64,000 nt of DNA from Leuconostoc falkenbergense (GTDB lineage: Bacteria; Bacillota; Bacilli; Lactobacillales; Lactobacillaceae), in NCBI RefSeq assembly GCF_014634805.1, contig NZ_BMBS01000002.1:1-64000 (forward strand). The letters are read 5' to 3'. Both the position numbers and the translations under genes were made by a program. The notes below the pieces were generated by a model. That model saw only the letters and a list, made by a program, of their open reading frames with translations. It did no database searches and was not told the origin of the DNA. Below are positions 10,477 to 19,426 of this stretch, piece after piece. Position 1 is the stretch's first letter. The number at the start of each line of letters is the position of its first letter.

Positions 10477-10533
10477 TTTGTTGTCCCCTATACAAAATAC
10501 ACCAGCAGGTCACTGCCGGTGATAATATTTTGC

Positions 10534-10884
10534 TTAATTTAGCTTAGCATACGCCTCAGCAACTGGCTTGGTAACAATATCATTAATTTCCGTTAAAAGT
10601 GTGTTAAGTGCTTGTTCAGCGGCCATTAGCGCCTTGATTTTGTCATCATTTTGGACCTTAGCTGCAACAGCATCCCATTCTTTTTCTTTTGCCGGGTCAG
10701 GTTGTTGCTGCGTTTGCATCATTTGCTGAACCGCATGTTGAATCTGTTGAAATTCACCAAACAATTCTTTAGATGTTGCATCTTCTTGTACATCACTGAA
10801 AGCATTTTGCCAAGCAATGTATTGTTGCGTTTCAGTTAGTACTTTAGCCATCTCATTGGCATTATCATAAATATTTACAGTCAT
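10534..10884 (-). CDS. UPF0342 (YheA/YmcA-like) protein
   Basis: A 116-residue, mostly helical, Gln- and Ala-rich cytosolic protein. Its opening MTVNIYDNANEMAKVL and overall length resemble the UPF0342/YheA group of Firmicutes, related to the YlbF/YmcA regulators of RNA processing and competence. No catalytic motif is visible, so the molecular role is unknown. A strong AAGGATAG ribosome site lies upstream. It sits 25 bp after the PBP gene. A weak hairpin at about 10500-10523 separates it from lepB. Confidence 0.8.
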   Translation of the reverse strand: MTVNIYDNANEMAKVLTETQQYIAWQNAFSDVQEDATSKELFGEFQQIQHAVQQMMQTQQQPDPAKEKEWDAVAAKVQNDDKIKALMAAEQALNTLLTEINDIVTKPVAEAYAKLN

Positions 10885-10909
10885 TTTTTCTATCCTTTTA
10901 AATTTGTAT

Positions 10910-12985
10910 TTACTGTCCGAAGAGTCCTGTTACAGTATCCCATAGTTTGCCAGCACCATCAACTGCCTTTTTCACGCCAGTATTGAAATCTTTCTGAATA
11001 GTACCCCAAATATCGCTAGATGAAGAACTATTACTACTGCTTGTAGTGGCATTTGGATTAGTTACTGTGAATGTTGACTGACTCGTATTAGGTAATATCT
11101 GTTCAAGAGATGTTTTGACTAATGGTCCCATTGTTGATGTTAATCCAAGTGGCAAAGAATTTGATTGGGCATTCTTTCCTTCTAGTCCCATCCAAGTTGC
11201 TTCAACAATGTCTTTGGTATAAGCCATCGCCCAAGAATCTTTTGACGAATTGGCATTATTTTGATCAAGTGAATTTTCAGTAGTTCCTGTTTTACCGGCA
11301 ATCGTATAGCCACTCGGTGCCGACCCAACACCTGTACCGTTCGTATAGGTGCCCAACATCATTCTAGTCATATTATCAGCAACCGTGCTACTAATTACTC
11401 GTGTTTGCTTTGCCTTAGGTGTATTGACAATGACTTTACCTGTGGCATCAACAATCTTTGTAATATAATGTGCCTGGCTCATGACGCCATCGTTAGCAAA
11501 CGCGGTATAAGCCTGAGCCATTTGCTGCGGTGAAACACCACTTGACAAACCACCTAATGCTAGTGACAATGTTTTATCACTTGAAGTCAATGGCAAACCA
11601 AATTTGATAGCACTGTTATATCCGACCGAAACGCCCATCTTATTTAATAAATAAACTGCGGGAATATTATAAGAATGCTCAAGTGCCGAATACATTGGCA
11701 CATCAGCTGTTTCGACGTTACCAGCATTATTTGGGGTAAAATTACCATTTACACCAAATGACATGACTTTGTTTGGCAATTCAGAATCAATCGAATAGCC
11801 ACGTTGCAAAGCTGGTGCATAAACAACAATAGGTTTAATTGTAGAACCAGGTGATAAGAGGGCTTGATTAGCACGATTATAGCCACGGAAAGTATGTGTC
11901 TCTTCACGGCCACCAACAATGGCTCGAACACCACCACTTTTTGCATTTAGGACAATCGATGCAGCTTGTGCATTGTCCACATAATTAAACATAGCATCAT
12001 TGTCAAAATCATTTTGTAAATTAGTTTGGTCTTCTTGATTGAGCGTGGTATAAATTTTGTAACCACGATTCATCACATCGCTCTCTGTTAAGCCGTATGT
12101 CTTGATAGCCTCACTAATAACTGAATCAAAGAACCATGGATATTTATACTCACCTGAAGCGTTATAGGTATCATGCAAAACCGTCGTTGTGGACTGGGCG
12201 GCACTTGCCTGAGCCTTTGTTAACTTTTTATTTTCTACCATTGTGGCCAATACAACGTTTCGCCGTGCATCTGACGCTTTTGGATGATCAATTGGATTGA
12301 ATTGAGCTGGACTTGTTAACATGCCAGCTAATGTGGCTGCCTGCGCTGTCGTCAATTGACTAGCATGGACACCGAAATATTTCTGAGCGGCATCCTCGAC
12401 ACCCCATACCCCGTTACCGAACCACGCATTGTTTAAATACATGGTGAAAATTTTGTTCTTAGAATAATCTTGTTCAACTTGCATTGACAAAAATATTTCT
12501 TTGGCTTTACGGGTAAATGTCTGTTCCTGAGTCAAATAAGCATTTTTAACCAACTGTTGGGTTAAAGTTGAACCACCACCAGAAATTGCATTAGAGCCAG
12601 TCACTTTGTTACGAACGTACATCAGTGCTGCACGAGCAATACCTTTAACCGAAAAACCATGTTCGTGATAAAAATTACGATCCTCAATTGATAACACTGC
12701 ATCACGCATGTTTTGCGAAATTTGATCGTACTTGACATAAGTTCCCTTTTGTGAGTACAATTCACCGGCTTTTTTACCCTCATCATCATATATCTCAGTG
12801 GTTGCTGATAATGTCGCCTCTAAATTTTCAACGTTTGCCGTTTTGGCCAGAACAACCAAATATACACTTGTTGCAAGAAAGAGGGTCATGAATAGCACAA
12901 TCAAAAGCCGTCCGAATTGCCAACGATGCCAGATTGGGCCAAGTTTATCCCAAATTTTTTTAATTGTAGATTTTAACCAAGTCAT
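10910..12985 (-). CDS. Class A penicillin-binding protein (PBP1A type)
   Basis: Bifunctional peptidoglycan glycosyltransferase and transpeptidase. A short cytosolic segment and one membrane helix (about 27-48) lead to a GT51 domain with Glu101 in EDRNFYHEHG and the GGGSTLTQQL motif. The transpeptidase domain has Ser381-x-x-Lys384 in SPGSTIKP and a KTGTTE box. The C-terminus is a low-complexity Ser/Asn/Thr tail, ending in an amphipathic stretch. It lies 3 bp downstream of argR. 691 residues fits the family. Confidence 0.95.
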   Translation of the reverse strand: MTWLKSTIKKIWDKLGPIWHRWQFGRLLIVLFMTLFLATSVYLVVLAKTANVENLEATLSATTEIYDDEGKKAGELYSQKGTYVKYDQISQNMRDAVLSIEDRNFYHEHGFSVKGIARAALMYVRNKVTGSNAISGGGSTLTQQLVKNAYLTQEQTFTRKAKEIFLSMQVEQDYSKNKIFTMYLNNAWFGNGVWGVEDAAQKYFGVHASQLTTAQAATLAGMLTSPAQFNPIDHPKASDARRNVVLATMVENKKLTKAQASAAQSTTTVLHDTYNASGEYKYPWFFDSVISEAIKTYGLTESDVMNRGYKIYTTLNQEDQTNLQNDFDNDAMFNYVDNAQAASIVLNAKSGGVRAIVGGREETHTFRGYNRANQALLSPGSTIKPIVVYAPALQRGYSIDSELPNKVMSFGVNGNFTPNNAGNVETADVPMYSALEHSYNIPAVYLLNKMGVSVGYNSAIKFGLPLTSSDKTLSLALGGLSSGVSPQQMAQAYTAFANDGVMSQAHYITKIVDATGKVIVNTPKAKQTRVISSTVADNMTRMMLGTYTNGTGVGSAPSGYTIAGKTGTTENSLDQNNANSSKDSWAMAYTKDIVEATWMGLEGKNAQSNSLPLGLTSTMGPLVKTSLEQILPNTSQSTFTVTNPNATTSSSNSSSSSDIWGTIQKDFNTGVKKAVDGAGKLWDTVTGLFGQ

Positions 12986-12988
12986 GCA

Positions 12989-13459
12989 TCACCCTATCAA
13001 CGCTGCCCAATGATTGGCCAATTGTTCAGCGGACTGGGCAGTCGTACTCGTCACATAGATTGTATTAAATCCCGCTAATGTTGCCACTACTTCAGGCAGA
13101 TTTGCATCGTCAATAATGCCAGCAACGGCATTACCACTACCATCTGTTGTCTTAATAATTGTCATAAATTCAACACTCTTGGCAAAATACGCGTATTCTT
13201 TGATTGCTTCATCGACCGCTGTTGTAGAACCCTTTTCAGGTTTCTCGGCTGTTGGCTCCTGCAATTGCTGGTAACGCAATTGACCTACGGAATCTTTTTG
13301 ACGAACAATATTTAAAGCACGAATGTCCCTTGAAATAGTGGTTTGTGTTGTTTCAACACCACGGCCATTTAATTGCGCCAGTAAATCTTCTTGATTTGCA
13401 ATCGTTTGATGCTGAATAATATCAAGAATCATCTCTTGACGTTTTTGTTTTGAAATCAT
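12989..13459 (-). CDS. argR: ArgR/AhrC-family arginine repressor
   Basis: Arginine-sensing hexameric DNA-binding regulator of arginine biosynthesis and catabolism. The 156-residue protein has an N-terminal winged helix with the family's TTQTTISRDIRAL recognition helix (about 37-49) and a C-terminal oligomerisation and arginine-binding domain containing GSGNAVAGIIDD. It sits between argS, 36 bp upstream, and the PBP gene. The argS neighbour supports the assignment. Confidence 0.93.
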   Translation of the reverse strand: MISKQKRQEMILDIIQHQTIANQEDLLAQLNGRGVETTQTTISRDIRALNIVRQKDSVGQLRYQQLQEPTAEKPEKGSTTAVDEAIKEYAYFAKSVEFMTIIKTTDGSGNAVAGIIDDANLPEVVATLAGFNTIYVTSTTAQSAEQLANHWAALIG

Positions 13460-13495
13460 AGATTTCTCCCTTAAAGACTCGTGTCAATCAACTAC

Positions 13496-15190
13496 TTACA
13501 TTTCTTCAGGTGCTTTAACACCAAGCAAACGTAAACTTTCTGTCAAAACAATTGAAACAGCTTGAACCAACGCTAAACGCGCATTGAGTTGATCATCTGC
13601 TGTTAAAATTTTAGAGTTAGCATAGTATTTGTTAAACGCTCTGGATAATGTTAAGGCATATTTAGCAATGATGCTTGCTTCACGTTGCTGCCACGCCCGT
13701 TCAACTGTTTGTGGAAAATGATTTAACGTCGTCACGATATCCCAAGTGCTATCATCATTAAGATTTAAAGTGGTTGGGTCAATCTCAGTATTTGCTTTAC
13801 GCAAAATAGATTTTGCACGCGCATTCGTGTATTGAACATATGGGCCAGTATCACCTTCAAACCGAACAACTTCTTCTAAGTTAAAATCAAAATTGTTTGT
13901 ACGGTCATTCATTAAATCATGGAAAACAACCGCGCCAGCACCAACCTGTTCCGCAACAAGTGGTTTATTTTGCAATTCAGGATTTTTTTCCTCAATTTGC
14001 TTCAAAGCGAGTTCATGCGCATCATCCAAAACATCTTTCAGTAAAACAACATCTCCCTTACGAGTTGACATTTTTTTACCATTAAAGGTAATTAATCCAA
14101 AGGCGATGTGTTCCACGTCATCGGCCCAATCGAATCCCATTAACGACAAAACAGCTTTCATTTGGACGAAGTGCTCACGTTGCTCGCCACCGACAACATA
14201 AAGTGACTTGGCAAAGTCATAAGTCTCTTTACGATAAATGGCTGCAGCTAAATCTCGAGTCATATACAGCGTTGCCCCGTCGGACCGCTTAATCATAGCA
14301 GGGGTCAAATTAGGATTAATGGCTGATAAATCAACAATTTGGGCACCTTGAGATTTGACCAAGATATCTTTTTCGGTCAAGATATCCACCACTTTATCCA
14401 TCTTGTCGTTATAAAAGGCTTCCCCGTTAAATGAGTCAAATTCGATATCCAAACGGTCGTAAATTTGTGTAAATTCTTTCAATGATTCAGCTCTGAACCA
14501 TTGCCATAATTGATGTGCCTCTTCATCACCATCTTCTAATTTTTTAAACCAAGCACGTCCTTGATCATTTAAACTATCATCTTCTTTTGCCTTTTCATGA
14601 AATTCAACATAATAACGCAAGAGCGTAGCGATAGGATCTGCTTTAACTTCAGCTTCTGATCCCCATGTTTTGTAAGCATAAATTAATTTACCAAACTGTG
14701 TTCCCCAGTCTCCGAGATGATTAATTTTTACTGGATTAAAACCATTTTTTTTAGTGATATTAGCCAACGCATTACCGATTACAGTAGACCTTAGATGTCC
14801 CATTGACATAGGTTTTGCAATATTGGGGCTCGACATATCAATAGTAACATTAGCACCATTACCATTTGCATTGTCACCATAGGCGCCCTTCAAATCAATA
14901 ATGGTCTTGATTGTCTGATTTGAGGTTGCATATTTATCCAAAAAGAAATTGACATATGGTCCAGTGGCAACAACTTTTTCAAATCCATTTTGATCAATCT
15001 TGGCAACAATATCACTGGCAATCTGCTGTGGTGCCTTGTGTAATGTCTTAGCTAAAGTAAACGTTGGGAAAGCGACGTCGCCAAGTTCCGATGACTTTGG
15101 TGCTTCAAGTTTTTCTATAATTTGATCGGTTGAAAGATCAGTTAAAACTGCAGCTAAAGCCGCAATGACAGGTTGATTATTTGACATCAT
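13496..15190 (-). CDS. argS: Arginyl-tRNA synthetase
   Basis: Class I synthetase charging tRNA-Arg. It has an N-terminal Add1-type domain, the HIGH-like signature SPNIAKPMSMGHLRS, the catalytic-loop motif GKKMSTRKGD and a C-terminal anticodon-binding DALR domain. I start at the first of a tandem ATG pair (15190, MMSNNQP) because AAGGATAAT precedes it. A frame extension of 21 residues upstream has no ribosome site and would cover the leader. 564 residues is normal. No T-box core was seen in its 200-nt leader. Confidence 0.95.
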   Translation of the reverse strand: MMSNNQPVIAALAAVLTDLSTDQIIEKLEAPKSSELGDVAFPTFTLAKTLHKAPQQIASDIVAKIDQNGFEKVVATGPYVNFFLDKYATSNQTIKTIIDLKGAYGDNANGNGANVTIDMSSPNIAKPMSMGHLRSTVIGNALANITKKNGFNPVKINHLGDWGTQFGKLIYAYKTWGSEAEVKADPIATLLRYYVEFHEKAKEDDSLNDQGRAWFKKLEDGDEEAHQLWQWFRAESLKEFTQIYDRLDIEFDSFNGEAFYNDKMDKVVDILTEKDILVKSQGAQIVDLSAINPNLTPAMIKRSDGATLYMTRDLAAAIYRKETYDFAKSLYVVGGEQREHFVQMKAVLSLMGFDWADDVEHIAFGLITFNGKKMSTRKGDVVLLKDVLDDAHELALKQIEEKNPELQNKPLVAEQVGAGAVVFHDLMNDRTNNFDFNLEEVVRFEGDTGPYVQYTNARAKSILRKANTEIDPTTLNLNDDSTWDIVTTLNHFPQTVERAWQQREASIIAKYALTLSRAFNKYYANSKILTADDQLNARLALVQAVSIVLTESLRLLGVKAPEEM

Positions 15191-15349
15191 ATTATCCTTA
15201 TTTATTAATAATTTGTTGCCTACAATCATGCTTATAGGCACATAATGACACATATTTGTTCTTGAATTAATAATTTTTCAACAAGATAGGCCGCACATTC
15301 GCATTGTATAGTACTTATATTATACCGTATTCACAGCATTATTTCGCCG

Positions 15350-15390
15350 AAAAAATTAAAAAACCATTTCTAGTCATATACAAGAAATGG
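15350..15390 (-). terminator. Terminator after the DUF2187 gene
   Basis: Minus-strand hairpin CCATTTCT (15383-15390) / AGAAATGG (15364-15371) followed by GGTTTTTTAATTTTT. It ends the small gene at 15460-15726 before the argS promoter (TATAAT on the minus strand near 15330). Confidence 0.8.
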
Positions 15391-15459
15391 AAATTCAATC
15401 ACAATTGACTAATGTTTGATAAGCTAGCAAAAACACAAGACATTCGTCACGGCAGCGCT

Positions 15460-15726
15460 TTAAGCCTCTTCTTCAGCTTTCTTTTCTGGTGCTGGTGCGT
15501 GTTTAATTACTTCGACTTCATCCATGCGCACAACAGCGCGGTGGTTCATCTCGTTAACAGTTGGTTGATCAACAGGATCATTTTCAGTGATTTCAACTAA
15601 TAATGCGTTATCATAAATCTTTTCAACTTGACCGGTAAATGGTTTTTCCAAATTCCCATAAGCTGGTGCCAGTAAGACATCCCCAATATTAAAACCAGAA
15701 GTATTTTCTGCAACTTCTTCTACCAT
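15460..15726 (-). CDS. DUF2187/YkvS-like small protein
   Basis: An 88-residue protein with a small beta-rich domain (about 10-75, GDVLLAPAYG... through RMDEVEVI), resembling the DUF2187 (YkvS) family of Firmicutes, and a charged Pro/Lys/Glu tail. The molecular role is unknown. I choose the ATG at 15726 (MVEEVAEN) because GGAGG precedes it by 5 nt; the upstream in-frame ATG at 15738 is itself part of that ribosome site. It is monocistronic with its own terminator. Confidence 0.7.
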   Translation of the reverse strand: MVEEVAENTSGFNIGDVLLAPAYGNLEKPFTGQVEKIYDNALLVEITENDPVDQPTVNEMNHRAVVRMDEVEVIKHAPAPEKKAEEEA

Positions 15727-15779
15727 ATTGACCTCCATAAAACGTTATTTAACAGTTTATTTTAGCACACCCAGCGTTA

Positions 15780-16982
15780 TTATGCGAATGTTTGTCCGAT
15801 CCGATTCATGATTAAACGGGCAATTTCAATTTTTGGTAATAGCATTGTCGTTTCAGGTTTTTGGTCTGGGACCAATATTGTAACGGCGTTGTCATCTGAA
15901 TTAAATCCAACATCACTACGACTCACATCATTTGCAATGAGCATATCTGCTTGTTTGGTCTTTAATTTTTTTTGCGCATAGGCCATCAAATTATTCGTTT
16001 CCGCAGCAAAACCTACTACGAATTGATTACTTGATTTTGAATGACCAATTTCTGACAAAATATCAACATTTTGAACTAACGATAAATTCAGCCCCTCTGA
16101 TCCCTCTTTTTTGATTTTTTGGCTCGCTTCATTAGCAGGTCGATAATCAGAAACCGCGGCTACACTAATGAAAATATCGGCGGTTACAAACGAGGATTGC
16201 ACTTGTTGATACATTTCTGCAGCTGAGTTGACATAAACTACGTCCACGCCATATATTTGTGGGGCTTTTTGAGTTGAAATTAAAGTGACTTTTGCCCCAG
16301 ATTCAACCGCCGCTTGGGCCAAAGCAAAACCCATTTTACCACTGGATCGATTAGTAATATAGCGCACAGGGTCAATTGATTCTTTGGTGCCACCGGCCGT
16401 AATAATGACCTTTTTATTTAGCAGTTTTGCCTCGCGAGCTCGTAATCGAACCGCTGTTTGTGAGAGTATTTCAATGGGCTCTGGCAATCGTCCCTTCGCT
16501 TCATAGCCTTCTGCTAGAAAACCGATTTCTGGTGAAATAACCAGCCAACCATCTTGTTCAAGCACTTGTATATTGCGCTGAACAGCGGGATTATTTAACA
16601 TCACATCGTTCATAGCTGGTGCAATGATTTTATCGGCATGAGACGCCATAATCGTCGCGGTAGCAGCATCATCAGCAATGCCATTAGCAATTTTGCCAAT
16701 CAAATTTGCCGTCGCGGGTACAACAAAAATCTGATCCGCCCATTGTGCCCATTCAATGTGCAATACTGTTGCATCTTGTTGAGCAAACAAATTTGTTAAA
16801 ACGTCATTTTGTGACAAAACAGCTAGCGTTTTAGCGGTGATAAACTCTTGTGCAGAGTTGGTCATTGCTACACGCACATGTGCACCAAACTTAATCAACT
16901 CGCGAACTAAAACAGCTGATTTATAGGCAGCCACGCTACCTGAGACCACCACTAATATTTTTTTTTGATTATAATCATTCAT
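15780..16982 (-). CDS. coaBC: Phosphopantothenoylcysteine decarboxylase/synthetase
   Basis: Bifunctional enzyme of coenzyme A synthesis that joins cysteine to phosphopantothenate and then decarboxylates it. The N-terminal flavin-binding CoaC domain (about 1-180) opens with VSGSVAAYKSA and has a catalytic His in HIEWAQWAD and the PAMND clamp. The CoaB synthetase domain follows, with ITAGGTKESIDPVRYITNRSSGKMG. An extended -10, TGATATAAT, ends only 7 nt before the ATG, leaving no space for a Shine-Dalgarno site, so the mRNA may be leaderless. Confidence 0.95.
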   Translation of the reverse strand: MNDYNQKKILVVVSGSVAAYKSAVLVRELIKFGAHVRVAMTNSAQEFITAKTLAVLSQNDVLTNLFAQQDATVLHIEWAQWADQIFVVPATANLIGKIANGIADDAATATIMASHADKIIAPAMNDVMLNNPAVQRNIQVLEQDGWLVISPEIGFLAEGYEAKGRLPEPIEILSQTAVRLRAREAKLLNKKVIITAGGTKESIDPVRYITNRSSGKMGFALAQAAVESGAKVTLISTQKAPQIYGVDVVYVNSAAEMYQQVQSSFVTADIFISVAAVSDYRPANEASQKIKKEGSEGLNLSLVQNVDILSEIGHSKSSNQFVVGFAAETNNLMAYAQKKLKTKQADMLIANDVSRSDVGFNSDDNAVTILVPDQKPETTMLLPKIEIARLIMNRIGQTFA

Positions 16983-16989
16983 GCCCTAC

Positions 16990-16998
16990 ATTATATCA
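16990..16998 (-). promoter_or_regulatory. Extended -10 promoter 7 nt before coaBC
   Basis: The minus strand reads TGATATAAT (TATAAT at 16990-16995), then 7 nt, then the ATG at 16982. With the usual 6-8 nt from -10 to start site, transcription would begin at or beside the A of the ATG. No convincing -35 is seen, but TGnTATAAT promoters often do without one. Confidence 0.55.
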
Positions 16999-17029
16999 TG
17001 AATGAACATCTTCTCTCCAACTATCAATC

Positions 17030-17650
17030 TTATTGACGATGAGCCAACCAAATAGCATAAACAGCTGGCACTAAGATAGTTATCACCATTGCCACAATCA
17101 ACCCAATTACAGCAATCATATTACCAATTATCCCCGTGATAAGAAGTATAAAACCAGCAAACACCATTGTAAACCCGCCTAATCGGTTCGTTTTCTGCCA
17201 ATTTTCACTATTATGTAACGTTTCTGGCAAACGAATTCCAACCATGTAATTTGGCGTCGTTTTAGGCAAGTAATTACCCAAAACAATAAACAAAAGACCA
17301 ATTACTGGTAAAATGACAGAACCTATATTGATGTGATAATTTAGCGCGTGCATAAAAGTCACAATTTGAACGACGTTTAAAAGTAACGGCAAACTCCAGA
17401 TAAGGACAGTGAATACCTTTTGATTATCAATACCTTTATTCTTCATTGATCTAATAATAACGTAATTCACAGCAATTATTAGCACCGGTAATCCAATAAC
17501 AGCAATTAGTTTTGGCGCATACTGATCTGGCTGTCCATCGATGCCAAAATGGATTGGTAATTGTTGCGGTAAATATTGCCATAGCAAGCCACCATAGGCA
17601 ATGGGCAATAAACTAATTAAATTAGGCAGCAATACCCTGCTATTTTTCAT
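17030..17650 (-). CDS. SdpI-family membrane protein
   Basis: A 206-residue integral membrane protein with about six hydrophobic segments. It has an N-terminal DUF1648-like part (WQYLPQQLPIHFGIDGQPDQ) and a C-terminal SdpI-type part (NYMVGIRLPETLHNSENW...), the architecture of SdpI. SdpI confers immunity to the SDP toxin and also acts as a signal sensor for SdpR in Bacillus. The ArsR-type gene just upstream overlaps it by 11 bp, as in sdpRI. No sdpC-like toxin gene is in the window, so the true ligand is unknown. Confidence 0.85.
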   Translation of the reverse strand: MKNSRVLLPNLISLLPIAYGGLLWQYLPQQLPIHFGIDGQPDQYAPKLIAVIGLPVLIIAVNYVIIRSMKNKGIDNQKVFTVLIWSLPLLLNVVQIVTFMHALNYHINIGSVILPVIGLLFIVLGNYLPKTTPNYMVGIRLPETLHNSENWQKTNRLGGFTMVFAGFILLITGIIGNMIAVIGLIVAMVITILVPAVYAIWLAHRQ

Positions 17651-17906
17651 TTGTCAATCCCTTCAGCCAAAGTGTGGCTTCTTCAAATACCGATAAATTC
17701 AATTCATAATAAATATAATTTTTGTACTTTTGTTCCCGAATCAAGTCCGCATGTTTCAGCAAAGATAAATGTGCTGAAATTGTTGCCTGACTCAATTCAA
17801 AATATTGTGCTATATCACCTGCTGGCTTGGCACCAGTTTTAAGCATCATTAAGATTTCTCGCCGAACTGGATTAGATAAAGCTTTCATCGTTTCCTGTAA
17901 TGCCAT
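17640..17906 (-). CDS. ArsR-family regulator, SdpR-like
   Basis: An 88-residue winged-helix repressor: MKALSNPVRREILMML, then the recognition helix around ELSQATISAHLSLLKHADL, then the wing YKNYIYYELN. The metal-binding cysteines of ArsR/SmtB are absent. SdpR-type regulators lack them too and are controlled by membrane sequestration through SdpI. It is the first gene of a two-gene operon. TATAAT lies at 17933-17938 and a 28-bp dyad covers the -35 region. Confidence 0.85.
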   Translation of the reverse strand: MALQETMKALSNPVRREILMMLKTGAKPAGDIAQYFELSQATISAHLSLLKHADLIREQKYKNYIYYELNLSVFEEATLWLKGLTNEK

Positions 17907-17932
17907 ATCAGCTCCTAATATTGTTTTAACCT

Positions 17933-17968
17933 ATTATATCATCTATTTAGAAATTTAACGAAATAGAT
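17933..17968 (-). promoter_or_regulatory. sdpRI-like promoter with dyad operator
   Basis: Minus-strand TATAAT at 17933-17938. Immediately upstream lies a perfect inverted repeat, ATCTATTT (17941-17948) / AAATAGAT (17961-17968), with a 12-bp spacer, covering the -35 region. Its position suits an autorepressor such as the adjacent ArsR-type protein. Confidence 0.6.
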
Positions 17969-17972
17969 TCCA

Positions 17973-18003
17973 AAATTAAAACCGTGTTACCACGATTTTA
18001 ATT
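17973..18003. terminator. Hairpin between LURP-one gene and sdpRI-like operon
   Basis: The segment AATTAAAA-C-CGTG, loop, CACG-A-TTTTAATT forms a stem with A/T-rich flanks on both sides. It probably ends the operon at 18015-19321 on the minus strand. Confidence 0.6.
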
Positions 18004-18014
18004 AGTTAGTTTTA

Positions 18015-18509
18015 CTAGCTGCTGGCGGAACTTCTCCGCTCTTGTGCTTTCACATAATCAATTGCAACAACCAAAGCAATCACAAGTGTTTCATACTGTT
18101 CATCTTCAATACTGATGTCATATGTGCTCGACATGGCCAACCACCGTTGATCAACTCGTCCAATTTCAAATCCATCTTTTTCAATAGCAAAATTCATGTC
18201 CCAAAAATTACCCGTCACAGTAATACCCAATCCATCAATATCATATTTGGGCTTCAAAATACTAAAGCGCTTCGCAATTTCTATGCTTTCAGGAAAACCA
18301 TTGATTTCAAGAGAAAATTTGGGTAATAGCTGCCAAACACGATGTGTTAACCGCGCAATGATTTGATTTTGTTTGTCATAAATTTCAAAATACTTTGGGA
18401 TTCGCCAAAAACTACCGGCCACAGTGTACTCAATCTGATCATGCTCATTCATGATTGAAAATTCACCTTTAAGTGAAAATAGTTTTTGTTGCATCAGTAA
18501 GTGTTTCAT
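18015..18509 (-). CDS. LURP-one-related / YxjI-like protein
   Basis: A 164-residue protein of the LURP-one-related (DUF567, YxjI) fold, a twelve-stranded barrel related to Tubby and scramblases. Recognisable features are an opening MKHLLMQQKLFSLKGEFSI, the repeated pattern of two half-domains (VAGSFWRIP and VTGNFWDMN) and alternating hydrophobic strands. Bacterial members have no established biochemical role. The start overlaps the SPFH gene stop by 4 bp (ATGA), so the two are co-translated and may act together at the membrane. Confidence 0.8.
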   Translation of the reverse strand: MKHLLMQQKLFSLKGEFSIMNEHDQIEYTVAGSFWRIPKYFEIYDKQNQIIARLTHRVWQLLPKFSLEINGFPESIEIAKRFSILKPKYDIDGLGITVTGNFWDMNFAIEKDGFEIGRVDQRWLAMSSTYDISIEDEQYETLVIALVVAIDYVKAQERRSSASS

Positions 18510-19321
18510 TTTAGCCCTTTGCCTAATAACTTGCCAGCAACTGGTAATTTACCAAGAGAATCAATTTCTTTGCCATCAACAACGACTAGGTTAGCTGATG
18601 ATTGTGCCAAGGTTGAAAAGGCATTGATTGATTGGTTTTGGAAATACTTGTCATCGGCGCCAGCCAAACCAGCTTGCACTGTATCAATTCGATATCTTTC
18701 GGCTTCAGCACGCGTTTTGGTTGCATGAGCTTCAGCTTTCGCTGTTGCCATCAAAGCATCGTTCTTGGCTTTTGTTGTCAATTCTATTGAACGTGCCTCA
18801 CCTTCAGCTTTTGCAATTGTAGCTACACGCTCACGATCAGCAGTCAGTTGCTTATCCATAGCCTCTTGAATCGAAACTGATGGCCGTAGTTCATCAATGT
18901 TGATACGATCAACATTAATACCGTAAGTATTAGTTAAATCACCGATTGCATCGGCCAGCTGTACATTGATTTTGGTAGTTGACCCCAGCGCTTCGTTTAA
19001 TTCCATACGACCGATGATATCACGCAGGTGACCTCGAACCAATTGTGCCATTGATTCAACTGAATCAGTGTTTTCATACATGTATTTGACCGCATTAGTA
19101 ACGTGGTAGTTCAACGTCACACTCGCCTTAATATCAGCATTATCAGCCGTAATAACCGAATAATCTGGCAAACGTAATGGTCGCATTGCTAAGCTCACAT
19201 TGCGAATTGTTTGCAAAAATGGAATGTAAAAATGCAAACCAGCTTCTTTACGAGACTTGTATTTCCCCAATGTTTCGACTAATCCTGCATTGTTTTGCGG
19301 TACGATTCTAAAAAATAACAT
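18506..19321 (-). CDS. SPFH/Band 7 protein lacking the membrane anchor
   Basis: A 271-residue stomatin/prohibitin-type protein: RIVPQNNAGLVETLGKYKSR and GLHFYIPFLQ begin the Band 7 domain (about 3-170), followed by a charged coiled-coil (about 165-215, rich in AKAEGEA and AKAEAHATKTRAEAE repeats) and a short C-terminal tail. Relatives carry an N-terminal membrane helix before RIVPQ. Here only four residues precede it and an in-frame stop lies five codons upstream, so the anchor is truly absent. GGGAG precedes the ATG. Confidence 0.88.
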   Translation of the reverse strand: MLFFRIVPQNNAGLVETLGKYKSRKEAGLHFYIPFLQTIRNVSLAMRPLRLPDYSVITADNADIKASVTLNYHVTNAVKYMYENTDSVESMAQLVRGHLRDIIGRMELNEALGSTTKINVQLADAIGDLTNTYGINVDRINIDELRPSVSIQEAMDKQLTADRERVATIAKAEGEARSIELTTKAKNDALMATAKAEAHATKTRAEAERYRIDTVQAGLAGADDKYFQNQSINAFSTLAQSSANLVVVDGKEIDSLGKLPVAGKLLGKGLK

Positions 19322-19426
19322 TTTGTTTCTCCCTATCTACTCTCTTGGCTGTCGTGCGTTGTGTTAAAAAGCACACTGCACCGTCAACCCCCATTTTAAC
19401 GTTGTTCACATGAACATTGGCAACAA

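Noticed and set aside
10498-10524. Terminator between UPF0342 gene and lepB
   Set aside because: The stem CACC-GCAG/CTGC-GGTG is present but is followed only by ATTTTG, so termination is doubtful; kept as a remark only.
15191-15459. T-box riboswitch upstream of argS
   Set aside because: No T-box core (AGGGTGGNACCGCG-like) or specifier loop is visible; the hairpin present is the terminator of the upstream gene. A weak ARG-box-like TGAATA overlaps the -10 but is too poor to call.
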